Below are positions 11,544-24,072 of a stretch of 64,000 bases of DNA, piece by piece. This stretch comes from Chondrilla cf. caribensis. Its lineage: Eukaryota > Porifera > Demospongiae > Chondrillida > Chondrillidae. Both the position numbers and the translations under genes were made by a program. The notes under the pieces were generated by a model. It ran no database searches. It was not told where the DNA came from and was given only the letters and a program-made list of their open reading frames with translations. The stretch spans positions 3,164,795 through 3,228,794 of the forward strand of contig OZ026555.1 in assembly GCA_964020155.1 (NCBI GenBank), given 5' to 3'. Within the stretch, counting starts at the first letter, position 1. The number at the start of each line of letters is the position of its first letter.

Positions 11544-14500
11544 TTACTGAGGATGTGTTTTAGCCTGCATTACTGCTCTCAATTCAGCAGACAAGGACTC
11601 ATTTTTCGGCTTGGGTTGTGGCACGGAGTCCCTTTTACCGGGAAGTCTGGGTGGTCTGGCAAGAACAGGAGGTTTCGTACCTTTCTTCTTTGACTGCTCT
11701 TCCGGAGGAGCAGGTGGCCCTTCAGTTTGACGAAGAAGAACTGATCTCTGCAAAGGAGATGCCACTGGGTATTGGCCATGAGGCATCGGGACAAAGGCAC
11801 CTTGTTGTGCCATTTCCTTTACATTTGGCTTTTCCATCACTTTTGGCTTTGCAGGGAGAGTAGATGCTAGTGTTTGAGGGGAAGATTCCATGTTGGAGAA
11901 TTTCTTTGACAGAGCACCGTGACCTTCAGATAATCTTCTATAACTTGCTGAATCATCAACAGATATACTCCTTTGGTGTCCGGAGTTAGTTCCCACTGAT
12001 GCAGATAGACCACCAGGATTCTTTGAACTTTCAAATGCTGCCATCTTGGCTTTTAGTGTACTGGAAACACCGGTTCCTGTTCTCCCTCTCATTTGAGCTT
12101 TTATCTTGTCTTCTTCAGATACAGGACTTAAAGTGCCTGACAACCTTCGTTCCTTTTCATCTGGGGAATGCAGAGGTGGAGGGGATTCGCGAGGGGGTTC
12201 TTTCAAATCCAATGTGCCAACTTGAGGCACGACTTCTGTCGAGGTTGGCGATTCACAAACTTCTGTGGGCCCAATAACAACTGGTGGCACACTTTCTCCC
12301 AAATTAACATCAGGCCCCTTCAACTCTGGAGATTTGACTTCCTGTTCACGGACAGACTCCACCAGGGGATCATCAACTGGACTACTTGTTATACTGGACT
12401 TCCTGTTCGGAGGAGCCGGGGACTGCAAGGACGTCAAGGACCCACTGGGATGAAAGATTTCCACGTAAGCCACAGGAACAAAGCCCCGCTTTCCTTCACG
12501 CATTCCGTCCCACCAATTGTTGTCAGGGGTCTTCTCAATGACATGCAGCAAATCTCCTTGATTGAAGGACAACTCTTTCTCATTTCTTGCCACATAATCA
12601 AACACTGCCTTGACAGTCAGTGTTATGGTATCTATTGAGAGAGAAACATTCATGTCTATGAACACACCAGTACAAAACATCATTATTATAATTACAGCGT
12701 GTACAGAAGAATCAAGGAGTATACGTAAGTATATGTACAGCACCAAGACTGGTACAGTAAATGCACCCTTATCTGAGTTGAATACTGTCACCATGACACT
12801 GACCAATGGTATCACAATGAAATCAATCTATCAATCATCACTACAATGTCATATTGTCTAAAAGTTGACTGGAATCCTGTCAAAACTCTACATGAACAAT
12901 AGACATTGAAAGCTTCAAGCCACCTTGATGTCAAAATGGGTGGGCTTCCTCTGTCCAGAGAAATAATCACAAGGCAGGGAGGGACATGATCATGCATGAT
13001 GTTGTGACAAGAATTTGATTTTACAACAAAGACTATTGCCCGGCTGCGTGGATACATTTCAATAAATACTCAACATACTGTTCTGCATTGTCTAAATACG
13101 TACATACGTAGATATGAAACAAAAAGGTGTACATACGTACGTACATACATAGAAAACAAAACGTACGTTCCAATAATGGTCTATTACAGCTTATCCTAGA
13201 AATATAAATGAAATAATAAACAGTACGTACGTATGTATGTACTGCAAGCATAAAATGTTCAGCTTTTTATGAAATTTACATTACACTGATAGCAAATGTT
13301 CCACATTCAGTAAGTATACACAAACAGCACTTATGGTACACATGTAGGTACATACATATGTTGCTAATAACAGTCCAACATACACCAGTACATCACATAA
13401 TTCCACTCTGATACAGCAATTGGTACATAATAATACATTTACATGTACAGGTCTCAATAAAGACATGCGTATCACATACCATTGTCAGAATCAGTGTCCT
13501 CATCATCGTCTTCTTGATCATCGTCTTCGGGACTTTCATGGACTTGTCGACCAATGACATCTTCTGAAGCCACCTCCTCTGCTACATACGGGGGAGGGGG
13601 AGTGAACTCCTTAGGGGATGTTTCTCTGACAGGCGTTGGTTCTCGAGAGTGGGAAGACACTCTACCATCAACATCAACCGGAGGAACTGGAGAAGTATCC
13701 CCATGGACAGAAGATGGCTTTGAGGAATTCTGCAAATCTTCGCCAAATATATAGGAGTGGTTCTCAATGCAGGTCTGAATTAATACATTCACAGCTGGGA
13801 CATCGTGATGGAGTTGCTTTGCATCAACCGTCGACGGAGCCCGTGTCAATGTTGGCCCAAAAACTGTTGCCAAATTGGCCGAGCTCATCTTATTGTGAGG
13901 CTCTTCACTAGCCACCCTAAATGTACAGACAGAATTCAGTACAAGTTAAAACCTTCCACTGAAACCACACGCACAAAACAGAGACATAGCAGAACTGGCC
14001 TCACTCACTTGTACAAAAAGGAAAAAAGAAACCTCATAACTTTAACAATTATTGGGTTCAGCTGTGAAACAGCCTCTTTAATAGCATCACAACGGCCTTG
14101 GACATCTTCTATTCCTAAGTACACATACACAGATATTTGTCAAACATAAACCAAAAATGATCACATTTTTCCTGTGTACACAAGTGCATCTACATACATA
14201 CAAAATACAAATTATCACAAATGTCAACATACATACGTACGTACTTGCACATTCAATAAATTCGGAATATTTGAGTTGAGGAAACAGTGGGTCTTCCAAC
14301 TCCCTAAAGTACTGCTTCAAGACACTGGCGATGGCAGCAAAGTCGGTCTTGTTACGTTTCACTGAACCAGATATCAAGGGATTAACTCCTGTGGGTAGTA
14401 GTAGAGGTAGCCATTTGCATACACGTGAAAAGTTGTTTCATTACAAAACAAAAATAACTGAATTTACCATCTTCGAAAGCCCTCCTGAGGTCATCCACGG

Positions 14501-14823
14501 TTTGAGACGGTCCAGGCACGCGGAAAATCCCTTCCATCTTAATGCCATTCTCCTCTATGCTCACAACACAGCTACGGACAATCAGCGGTATGTCACCAGA
14601 TGTGGCCTGCAACATAACAAAGTTGACAGGTGTTGAGTACATAACCGATAAGATGTGCTAACAAAACGTTTTGCAATCAGCATTAACCTGTACATACTCC
14701 ACAAGATTCCCCTTGAATAATTTCGGCAAGGATCTCTCTTTGGAGGGCACCTTCCTTGCCATCCCACCTTCACCTGGGATGCTGCATACATAGTAAATAT
14801 GTATATTATATGTATGTACGTAT

Positions 14824-14863
<40 letters not shown>

Positions 14864-15868
14864 GTATATACATGTACATATTATTACATATAATGTACAT
14901 ATTATGTGTACGCACACCCCATATTCATGAAATATAAATTGTGCATACATAATAGATCACACTTACAAAGAATGCATGTACATACATATGTACAAACTAG
15001 ATTGAAATACCCAAATAAGAAGAAAGTGCTGTTGAGCTACGTACGTACTGTAGATCACACACATACAAGTACACAATATACATGTGTAATGTAACAAATG
15101 AACACTCACTCTCCAGGTAAAACATGCGCTGCAGGGGAAAAGAATACATTGTATGAATATTGAATTCTCCGCAGAGATCATTGATTTAGAGCCTTACTCA
15201 GTCCTCTTTCGATGTGGCCGAGCTTGGCTGAGGCCTTGGCCAGCTTATTAGTTTTTTGTAGCTTTCTGTGGAACACCTGCAAACAATACACCATAACCAC
15301 ATAATCCTGGACATATACTGCACATGCACACTATCAACTAGTTTATAAATAGGGGCTAAATATTGCTCATAAGCAATGAATAAACTAAACAATACTCAAT
15401 TTTAAAACTGCTAAACTCATAGACATTTTAAAAGGATGAGAGTCAGATTCCCACAAATAATATACGTACGTATCGAAGACAACACTCCAACCAATCAAAA
15501 ATTGAAAACATGAGCAGTTAGTCACCCACATAATGTAATCAAATTGCCTCTCATTTGATGACTGTTTTTCTAATATGTATGTACATAGTAGTTACAAAAA
15601 ACTTAATGTTCTACACCCATAAACATGTGCATGTTTCCTCCACTTGGTATATGCATATTGAGGACTTCATTTGTAGTTCAGCTACGTATTACAATGGTAT
15701 TACAATTGCATGTTAGTATCCAGCAAGAAGGATAACACTGCAATGGTCTATTCGTAGGGTGTGATGTAGATAATTCAAACATGCACTACACACCCACACA
15801 CATGCACACACACACACACACATGTGCACACACCCACACCCACACATGCACACGCAGACACACACGCA

Positions 15869-15959
<91 letters not shown>

Positions 15960-18900
15960 CTAATGTGAATTCCAAATTTGGCTTTTTTCCTCTTTGGACT
16001 ACTGTTAATATTTGACTACCTTTGGTAAGCAAGCTCAGACCACGTTCAAATGAAGCTGTGTGAGAAGCAAGCATCCAAGTAAACGAAGTTCAACCTTACA
16101 ATTGCAAGGTTAGTATCAGACCTGATTTTGAAAGATCATGTGGAGACGTTTCTTGTTGATTGACCATCTCATCCAGTAAAACCTGAGCTTCAGCCACTGT
16201 TACTATCTTGTACTTGCCCAGTACATTGCTATTCATATGATCAAGAGTTTTTGCAGTCTGTACATACGTACAATCAACATACAAGTGAATAATAAGTAAC
16301 CAGTACAACAAGTTCAACATGTGCATAGTTGCCAAAGAAAATCTGATGCCTTTACCTCATCAATTTCAGCAGTTAGTGTAGTTGTCTCAGTGGATAGTTT
16401 TTGGTTCAGTTCTGTACAGGTGGCCTCAACACCTTCAGTTATCATGAAATCAGAAGGCTATAAAATCAGACAAATTGCAACAGATAATATTAAAATAAAG
16501 CCATGAACATACACATGTACACATATATGTATGTATGTACATTATGGCAAACACAATCATATTACTGCAAATATTACGTACATACCTCCTCAACACCAGT
16601 TGAGAAAACCACCCTTAAGGAGGTACGCATCTTGAGATAATGTATGTACAAGTTTAAAAAAGCAACTAAGATTGGTTGAGATATGTACGTAGTTGCACAT
16701 CTCCCAAATGGGATGTGTAACTAGTATACATTCACATTTTCCATCCACTACTGTACTGAGGGTGTCAGCTAGCTTGTGTCATGGGATGATGCGTTTGTTA
16801 TGGTTGCATTGTTTACTACAGTGGAACTGAAGTAACGTGAGGTTGTGAGTGCCAGGAGACGGGGTGGTCACAAAGTGAGCTGTGCATTTGATTTATAGTG
16901 TTGCATATCTAAGTGTCACTGTGTTGTATAGGTTTGATGACCCACTCTCACCCATGTGATCCGCCTACACAACATGACACCAATACGTACATATTTATGT
17001 ACACACAACCCGTTCAGTTCACATTACGTATGTACTACAAGTTCAATGGCATTAGGTAAGCAAATATACATACATACATGCCTACGTACATACTGCTGTG
17101 GAAGCAGCACAATTGAAATAGTGAGAGGATGGACAGGTAAGAATTTAGAATAACTCCAATATAACAACTTTGAAAGGTCAAATTACATGTCAAATTATAT
17201 ACTGTATGTGCGGAAATTTTCGTGGAATGCCTGGTCATCTGCGAAAGTTTAATCCGCAAATTATTATGGTACTTGCGATTACGTAGTACTATAGCGATTA
17301 TAAAATGGTCGTCTATTTTTGATGTACAGTACATGTTGCAAAACACGACTACAATAGAACAAAGGACAATAGGTTTTGTGTTAGTTTCAATAAGCATTGA
17401 CCTAAGATTCAAGAATTTATGTTCATCCTGAATTTCGATAGGATGTCGACAGCAACAGCATAGGGATCTTCTCTATTAGTGATTTTGCAAGCACAACGAA
17501 GTACCTCTCCTTTGCAAGGTGTCCACAATACATAATAATTGAGCCTGTGATCAGGTGTCTATAGAGCCTGATAGACCCCAGCTGTGTGTCTACAGGATAT
17601 AGACACACAGCGGTGCCTTTGATCTCACGTTGTACTGGGATACAGGTATGTATGTACGTACGTATCACAGGGAAAATGTATTAGACATTAGCCGACAAAA
17701 GTTAACCAATTAGCAACTCACTTCATCTTCAGAATATGGAATGAACTGGACCACAGGAGGAGGCGTGAACAGTGACTGGTTTTCTTGCATAAAAGAGGAG
17801 CGGTCAGCGATGAAATCCAATTTCTTGGCCTCTTGTTCCAGAGTATCCACTGATGCCATCTTGATTTTGCCAAGACAGTATTCCATCTCACGATATGCTG
17901 CTACTGCACGACTGAGTGCATCGTGATAATCGTAGTCCACAGTCTATGACAGAGACATTGATACCATTCTAACATATGTACTGTACATACATCAGGCGAT
18001 GACTCCCACTCATAGATATTGACTGACAAGCACTTAACTATATAAGCATACTGTAAACTACATACGTACGCCAACACAAGGTAGGTACGCATGTTTATAC
18101 TGAAAGTATTAGAGTGTACCTGAAATAAGTATTAAACAAATAAATGTCCCAAATACATAATCAAACACAACTGGTGTCTAGTACAATATACAACGTCAAC
18201 ATATTATACGTATATTTTAGATAAAATAGCGCAATGCAGTTGATGTACGTATGCACATATACGTACAAATGAGGAGTGGTGTGATCTACATATGTACCAT
18301 GTGCTGACTGCCTACCTTTAATAAATTAAATAAAAACAATTACAGTAAATCTAAAGGTACTGTACGTACATTGAACAAAGCATTAGCTATCCATCTAAAG
18401 ACAAACGATGACACATGCTGGTCAAATTATGGGGACATGCGTATCAATTTCATTTTCTGTGTTTCCTTCCTACAGATGATATACATAAGTAAGATTGTTT
18501 TCCTGATCAGCCACTTGCTGACCTTTTGGTAGCTATTTGATTCATCATCATTCGTCACATTTGAGGATATCAGGGATACATACGAGATGTACGTAAGTAC
18601 ATATCCCTGTCCCTTTGATGCTGCCACCGATCAAGAGACATATTCTCACAATATCAACTACAGGTGTCGGGAAGCCAATCAGAGTGCCCTAGATGTTTAC
18701 CACTTACACACTATACCAGATAAGCAACAGGGACCAAGTCACATTATCTACACACACACACAGCCACATGATAAGCCTACATTTTCTGTTCCATGATAAG
18801 ATAACACATACATGTATGTACATGCATAACACAAAGGTATGTACATACAAAGGTACGCACCTATGCACTCACCTCAATTACATCCAAAATGTCATTACTG

Positions 18901-21900
18901 AAATACTTCTGGGTCACCGCATTGCACGCCCCAATGCTCAGAATAAACTCATTGCGAAACTTCAACTGACGGAATTTTGCCTCCAGAAACAATCGCTCAC
19001 GCTACAATGGACATTTAATACAGTTAATAATCACAATATACGTACTTCTCTTTAAAATTCACCATACGTACGTATGTAGCTATGTACGTAAATAAGCATT
19101 AAAGTATTAGCTCAATTTCCACCCCATATGGGCTCATACACTCAGTGTGAAGTGGCTGGAATATGAACTAACAATGATTATGTTTGGTTTCCCGATGGCT
19201 TCCTCACAGACATGACTGATGACCATTACCATATATGAGCAAAAATTACATACAAATATTCCACATTGAAATGTACACATACAGTACGTATGTGGAATAT
19301 GCAAACATGACCTCCTTATCACCACAACTGTCAAAATCTCCAGCAAAAGAATGGGAACATTTTGCTGGTGCCAGCAACCAGAAGATAAGTGAGACATACT
19401 GAAAATGGTAGTTAGCCACGAAGAAAACACAAAAGTGAAGAACAACTCCAAGGGAATAGAAAGGTGGATGATTATGACCACAGAGCACCCTCCCCAGTGT
19501 TGGGTGATACCGATATTTTTAGTTATTCACAATGTATAATATATACGTGATATTGCGTACGTACGTATGTTAGATCAGTATTGAGATATCATACATGATA
19601 TACATATTATCATGATATCTGACACTATGTCTTATAGTTGTAGCCCCTCTAGATGTGCTACAGCAGTGTTAAAGTTGAATACCACTTTATCTTGCTGTTG
19701 CATACCTAAATGTTAGCCATGTGAAGCTGCTGTTGAAGTCTATAGAGAGATGTTGAATTGTGTGAGCAAGCAAATGTAGTACGAGTTCTAAGCAAGAGAA
19801 TATCGCGATACTTAGTTACATGGACTAGCTACGTAGTTGAAAAACCCAGAAGTGGATATTGCCAAGTACTCCCTAGTAACTTGTTTGTAATCCTAGAGCA
19901 TTTGATAATGTTCTATGCCACAGGTTTTGCTTGATGTGTATAAGTACAGACACAGAAACTGAATCAAACATTTTACAGCTACTAACTTCTCTTTCTTTCT
20001 CCTCCAGTTTGTCTCTCCGCTTAGGGTTCGCTTTTTGTGTCTTCTCCCTGGCTTTTGCTAGCTTTGTCGTTGCATCTGAACAGTTCAGACATGAGTACTG
20101 ATAAGCTTTGGATTGCTCATTCAACTCCTTGAGGTCTTTCAGCAGGGAATCTTGTATTTCAGCATTAATATCCTTGCACTACAGCATTACAGAAAGCACA
20201 GAGTGGTACAGCTGTCCAGTGAGAACAGGAACTGAGACGATTGATGCATTCCAGTCACAACAAGACCATGACAGGAATGTGCCTTATCACCTGCCTATTC
20301 TCTCCTAACAATGATGGCTTTATAAGGAAGCCTAGTGAGGAGGAGGTTAATGCAAGCATGTATGGGTTGAAAAGTAACAATATGTTATGGAGATGGCCAC
20401 AGAAGAGTACAGCTATGAAACAAAGTCTGTTCCACAGGAAGTGTCTGGCCAATAGTTGGTACAGTAAGTGGAGTTTTGGCAGAAGTTAAGGTAGATGGAT
20501 AATGGCAGATTACAACTCACGACATTGGAAAAAAGGGTCTAAAATGAATAAAGGACCTCAAAATCTGTCATATACATATACAGTAGAACCTCTCTAATAT
20601 AAACCTCTGAATTGAAGAAACCTCTGTAATAAGGACACCATTCTGTGTCCCGGTGTAGTACTGTAGTGTATTAAGTGACCTCTGAATTGAGGACACCTCT
20701 GTAATAAGGACTAAAATCAAGGTCCCAAAGTGTCCATTATAGAGAGGTTCCACTGTATGCCAGTTAGATGTACGTACATATGACACAGACAATTGTTGGG
20801 GGTAAGTTTATAATATCAGTGAAATGATGATCAGACAATAGATCAGTGTTGTCCTAGAGGCTGGATAGGTCTGACATGTTGAAATCTACATTTTGTCTAA
20901 GATATTGAATGAAGACAATGAAATTACACATGCGTAGCGGCTCAATTCATCCTACCAGACCACTTGACAATATTGACACACTTCAACATACAGCCAATCA
21001 GGAATTTTCTCAAGACATGTTTAATAGCACAGGAGAGTAAAATTCGAGGCAACCAAATATTTAGTGACCAGAGTGGAACAGACATCTAGGGTTAGGCACA
21101 CTACATACAAGTAGATGCTAATGCAAATATGACATGGGATCCAAGGATAGAGTTGAACAGACATACGTACATACGTCAAGGTACCTACGTACAGAGAATA
21201 CTGGTCAAGGTCCCTCACACAGACAATCTGATTATGAAATTACTTTAATTTCCCCATTTCTTGTTGGTTTGTGTACTTGTGTCAGTTATTTGTAAATATA
21301 TCTCAGGATTCCTAGACAGACCAGAGAGTTTGGCAGATGAAAATTCCTATCGAAAACACATTTACTCCATGTCACTGTTAACTTCTTTGTAAGTTGGACA
21401 CAATGGAATAAATACCAGGAAGTTAACACAGCTAACTCCATTAGGTATTTGTGAGACAAGTGAGACAATTTGCACTGTATGTGAATAGCACAAAGAGTAC
21501 ATTATGTAGAGCTCCTTTAGGGAAATGCTCATGGGACAGGAAATTGTATATGGGGATACTTGAATGCAGCATAATTCATCCGTTACTTGACACCAGGTCC
21601 TGCTAATCAGGCATCAATCATGTGAAAATGGACTAAGAAATGTACGTACAAATAGCATGAAACTCAAGGCAGACATCAACAAGCCCCTCATACCAGTGGA
21701 TTGGCCACCGAGACATCCAGTAGGATGATGCATGCAGTTTGTTGGCTTGAGGAGTTACGCATTAAGTGGAATCAAGTAAGCACTTCACCGCAATGAAGAA
21801 TGGGTAATAGGAAGCGCAAAGTACACATGTGCTACACCTACATTGTAACTTGGACAAGTAATTTCACTTCAGAATTCAATACACAAAACCAAACTTCATC

Positions 21901-22284
21901 TATGATTAATTCGTTCTATACACACACAATTTCCAACTACACTCATCAAAACACACACTGTTATAATTAGCACTGTAGCCTGCAATGATTCTAAGATAAT
22001 CCAGTCCAACTAACCCTCTTGGTCAAAACTTGCACATCCTTGGACATGAGATCGAATCTCGCAGTCATTTCAGTGGCATATGCTTCCGCTTGACCAACGT
22101 GCTCCTTGGCCATGCGTCTTGTTTCGCTCAACAAGCTGTTCCACACATGGACTGAACTTTTCAAATCCAATCTAGGGGTGTGACACATAATAGAATATCA
22201 CCATGTAATACCTAAGAATCATAATTTTATGTGTTCAACTGTCATACAAGCCCTGCCAGAGCACCCAAAGTATCGCTCACAGAT

Positions 22285-22335
<51 letters not shown>

Positions 22336-23922
22336 TCTTGCCTCCAAGTGAACTCGAACAGTATACATACCAGTGCACAATTATCAAATGCTTATGACAT
22401 GCCATATTTACATATGTAGATACCTACCTATGTATTCAGTGCAAGCACGTGTAAGGCACCTACACATGTACATACGTACATACACACATACATACTTTAC
22501 ATAAGAACCCATGTACACAATGTTTAGCTGGAATTGATGGGATACACCAATGCTACACACAAGGCTATGCTACAAGCTGCAAATTTGAAATTAATCACCG
22601 CAACAAAGGTAATTCATGAATAAAAGTGCTGCATTGACATAAACAATCAATTACACGGGTATTCTTGGGTACAAGAGAATAGATTCACAGCACACCAACA
22701 CAGTTTGACAATACACAGGCATGAATATTGAACAACCTTGAATTTCTTTTGGCGGATCTCTCAAATCTGTCAACCAACTTGTCCAGTGCTTTGGCATATT
22801 CCAACTCTACTTCACCACGCTTTTTGAAGAACTCAGTAAAGTCACTCAAAAGGGACAGCTTCCCTTCGGTGCGCATGTCCATGCATATTTGCTGCTCGCT
22901 TAGCTGACGGCGAATTTCTAAAAAAGAAAATCACTCGATCAGATGCATGCTCTACTATGAGTATGTGAGAAATACGTACGTACATATACACACATTCCAC
23001 CAACACGGCTTTAACAGAAGGAAATCCTATGAAGTAGAGGTCTTGGTGTTAATGTTGTGTGTACAGAGAACTCAGCAATTCCCCATTGAATGGTTTCATT
23101 ACAGATAGACAAAAGATAGGATTTCAGAAGCCCTGCGCGCTTATAACTTGTCAACCACAACATTACTGAGGCACTGGTGTGTATAGCACCACTCGACCAA
23201 ACAGTTACGTGATATTAATTATATCATAAGTTAATGCTACACTTATGAAAATACATTAAACAAGTCAAATAGAAATCTACAATAAACCACATTAAGTAAC
23301 GGTGTCATACCACACAAACGAACTGATACATACAAAATCGCGAGACAATCGTATAATCTACGCTACATACGTAAACTAAACACAGTATATATGGTTCGAT
23401 ATGGTTCTTAACAGTTGCAGCGCATACGTACATCCACGATACTATCCCAACTCCTTACAGCAGGACAACGAAAAAGGCGGAACGACTCGAACAAACGCCG
23501 AAAGTTCGCCATGGCGCTGAAGTAAACAACTCATACCGTATGTGTGTTTACGGTAAAATATTTCACAAAAATACCAGCCCTATCAAATGAAGATTAACTT
23601 CAAAGCGTTTGTATTAAGAATTTCATTCTTCTGAGAAAGTTGTTCGTACCGTGCACACTACCGGATAACATATGCGGATCGAAGTTTAGAAATGATTACT
23701 CAGGTGGACACACTTGCACATTCGAATATGGAAGTCAAAAGAGGTGAAGTCACACAGCAGTGAAGATAGATCTCACACACAGTACGCAGATGCAATGCAC
23801 ATCATCTGCCCCTAGGCTTAATGAAATGACCGTTCAACAAAATACGATTTCAATCAACAACAGATAATATTACCTCTCGACAACGTGTCTAAGTCAATCG
23901 CTTCCCTCTTCTTCCCCGACAT
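11544..23922 (-). CDS. SRGAP: SLIT-ROBO Rho GTPase-activating protein (F-BAR/RhoGAP/SH3)
   Basis: Seventeen exons, 1120 aa, phase-consistent from ATG to stop: 23874-23922, 22737-22917, 22015-22171, 19987-20172, 18873-19001, 17722-17943, 16356-16457, 16122-16257, 15958-16055, 15198-15276, 15110-15128, 14688-14781, 14468-14606, 14245-14385, 14009-14114, 13480-13916 and 11544-12631. An F-BAR region lies at about 17-410 (EIRRQLSEQQ; EYAKALDKLVDRF; RNEFILSIGACNAV). The RhoGAP domain lies at about 480-665 (arginine finger Arg513 in GIFRVPGP; LKQYFRELEDPLFP; NLATVFGPTL). A Pro- and Asp/Glu-rich linker follows, then an SH3 domain at about 762-812 (AVFDYVARNEKELSF; NWWDG; GFVPVAYVEI) and a long basic/Pro-rich tail. 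The domain order and length (vertebrate srGAPs are near 1080 aa) match srGAP. Known role: membrane curvature sensing and Rac/Cdc42 inactivation. It starts 150 bp from the divergent ING gene. Confidence 0.92.
14820..14882. repeat. Alternating TA/GTAC palindromic microsatellite in srGAP intron
   Basis: A (TA)n core flanked symmetrically by GTACGTATATACATGT on both sides, so the whole tract is a near-palindrome capable of cruciform extrusion. It lies in the intron preceding the RhoGAP exons. Confidence 0.7.
15110..15128 (-). other. SRGAP: 19-nt srGAP microexon
   Basis: A 19-nt exon with acceptor CCCCTGCAG and donor GTGAGTG. It is required to keep frame between the exons at 15198-15276 (ends phase 1) and 14688-14781 (needs phase 2). 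It encodes THVLPG plus part of the next codon, in the linker between the F-BAR and RhoGAP domains. Confidence 0.6.
15870..15957. repeat. (CA)n microsatellite abutting an srGAP splice donor
   Basis: About 88 bp of uninterrupted CA on the plus strand, i.e. (GT)n in gene orientation, starting right at the donor of the exon at 15958-16055. Reading phase needs the exon to end at TTAGAG, so the donor GT is the first repeat unit. A more interrupted CA region extends left to about 15785. Confidence 0.85.
20581..20755. mobile_element. 175-bp MITE, CAGTRGAACCTCTCTA family, copy 1
   Basis: Terminal inverted repeats CAGTAGAACCTCTCTAAT and ATAGAGAGGTTCCACTG, flanked by TA. The interior includes CATTCTGTGTCCCGGTGTAG and AAATCAAGGTCCCAAAGTGT. 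It has the same length (175 bp) as, and is a close inverted match to, the element at 63380-63554, with a truncated third copy at 40350-40478. No coding capacity. It lies in an srGAP intron. Confidence 0.85.
22285..22334. repeat. (TG)n microsatellite
   Basis: About 25 uninterrupted TG units within an srGAP intron. Confidence 0.95.
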
Positions 23923-24072
23923 GGCTCGAACGATGTACTAACAAAAGACGAACTTTCAGAGGAAGTGGGTGGTCAGATAAGGAATTTCAACAAGTAGCCA
24001 TTTTAGTGGTCTGACTCACGTGAATCTAAGTCACGTGTGTCATCTTACGACGCCCATCTTTTGCTCACAAAA
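23923..24072. promoter_or_regulatory. Bidirectional srGAP/ING promoter region
   Basis: Only 150 bp separate the two divergent start codons (srGAP ATG at 23922 on minus, ING ATG at 24073 on plus). The interval contains two CACGTG E-boxes (in CTCACGTGAA and GTCACGTGTG). No TATA box was seen. Shared promoter function is inferred from the geometry. Confidence 0.6.

Noticed and set aside
17570..17612. 12-bp stem (GCTGTGTGTCTA / TAGACACACAGC) in an srGAP intron
   Set aside because: Short stem in low-complexity GT-rich sequence; not distinguishable from chance.
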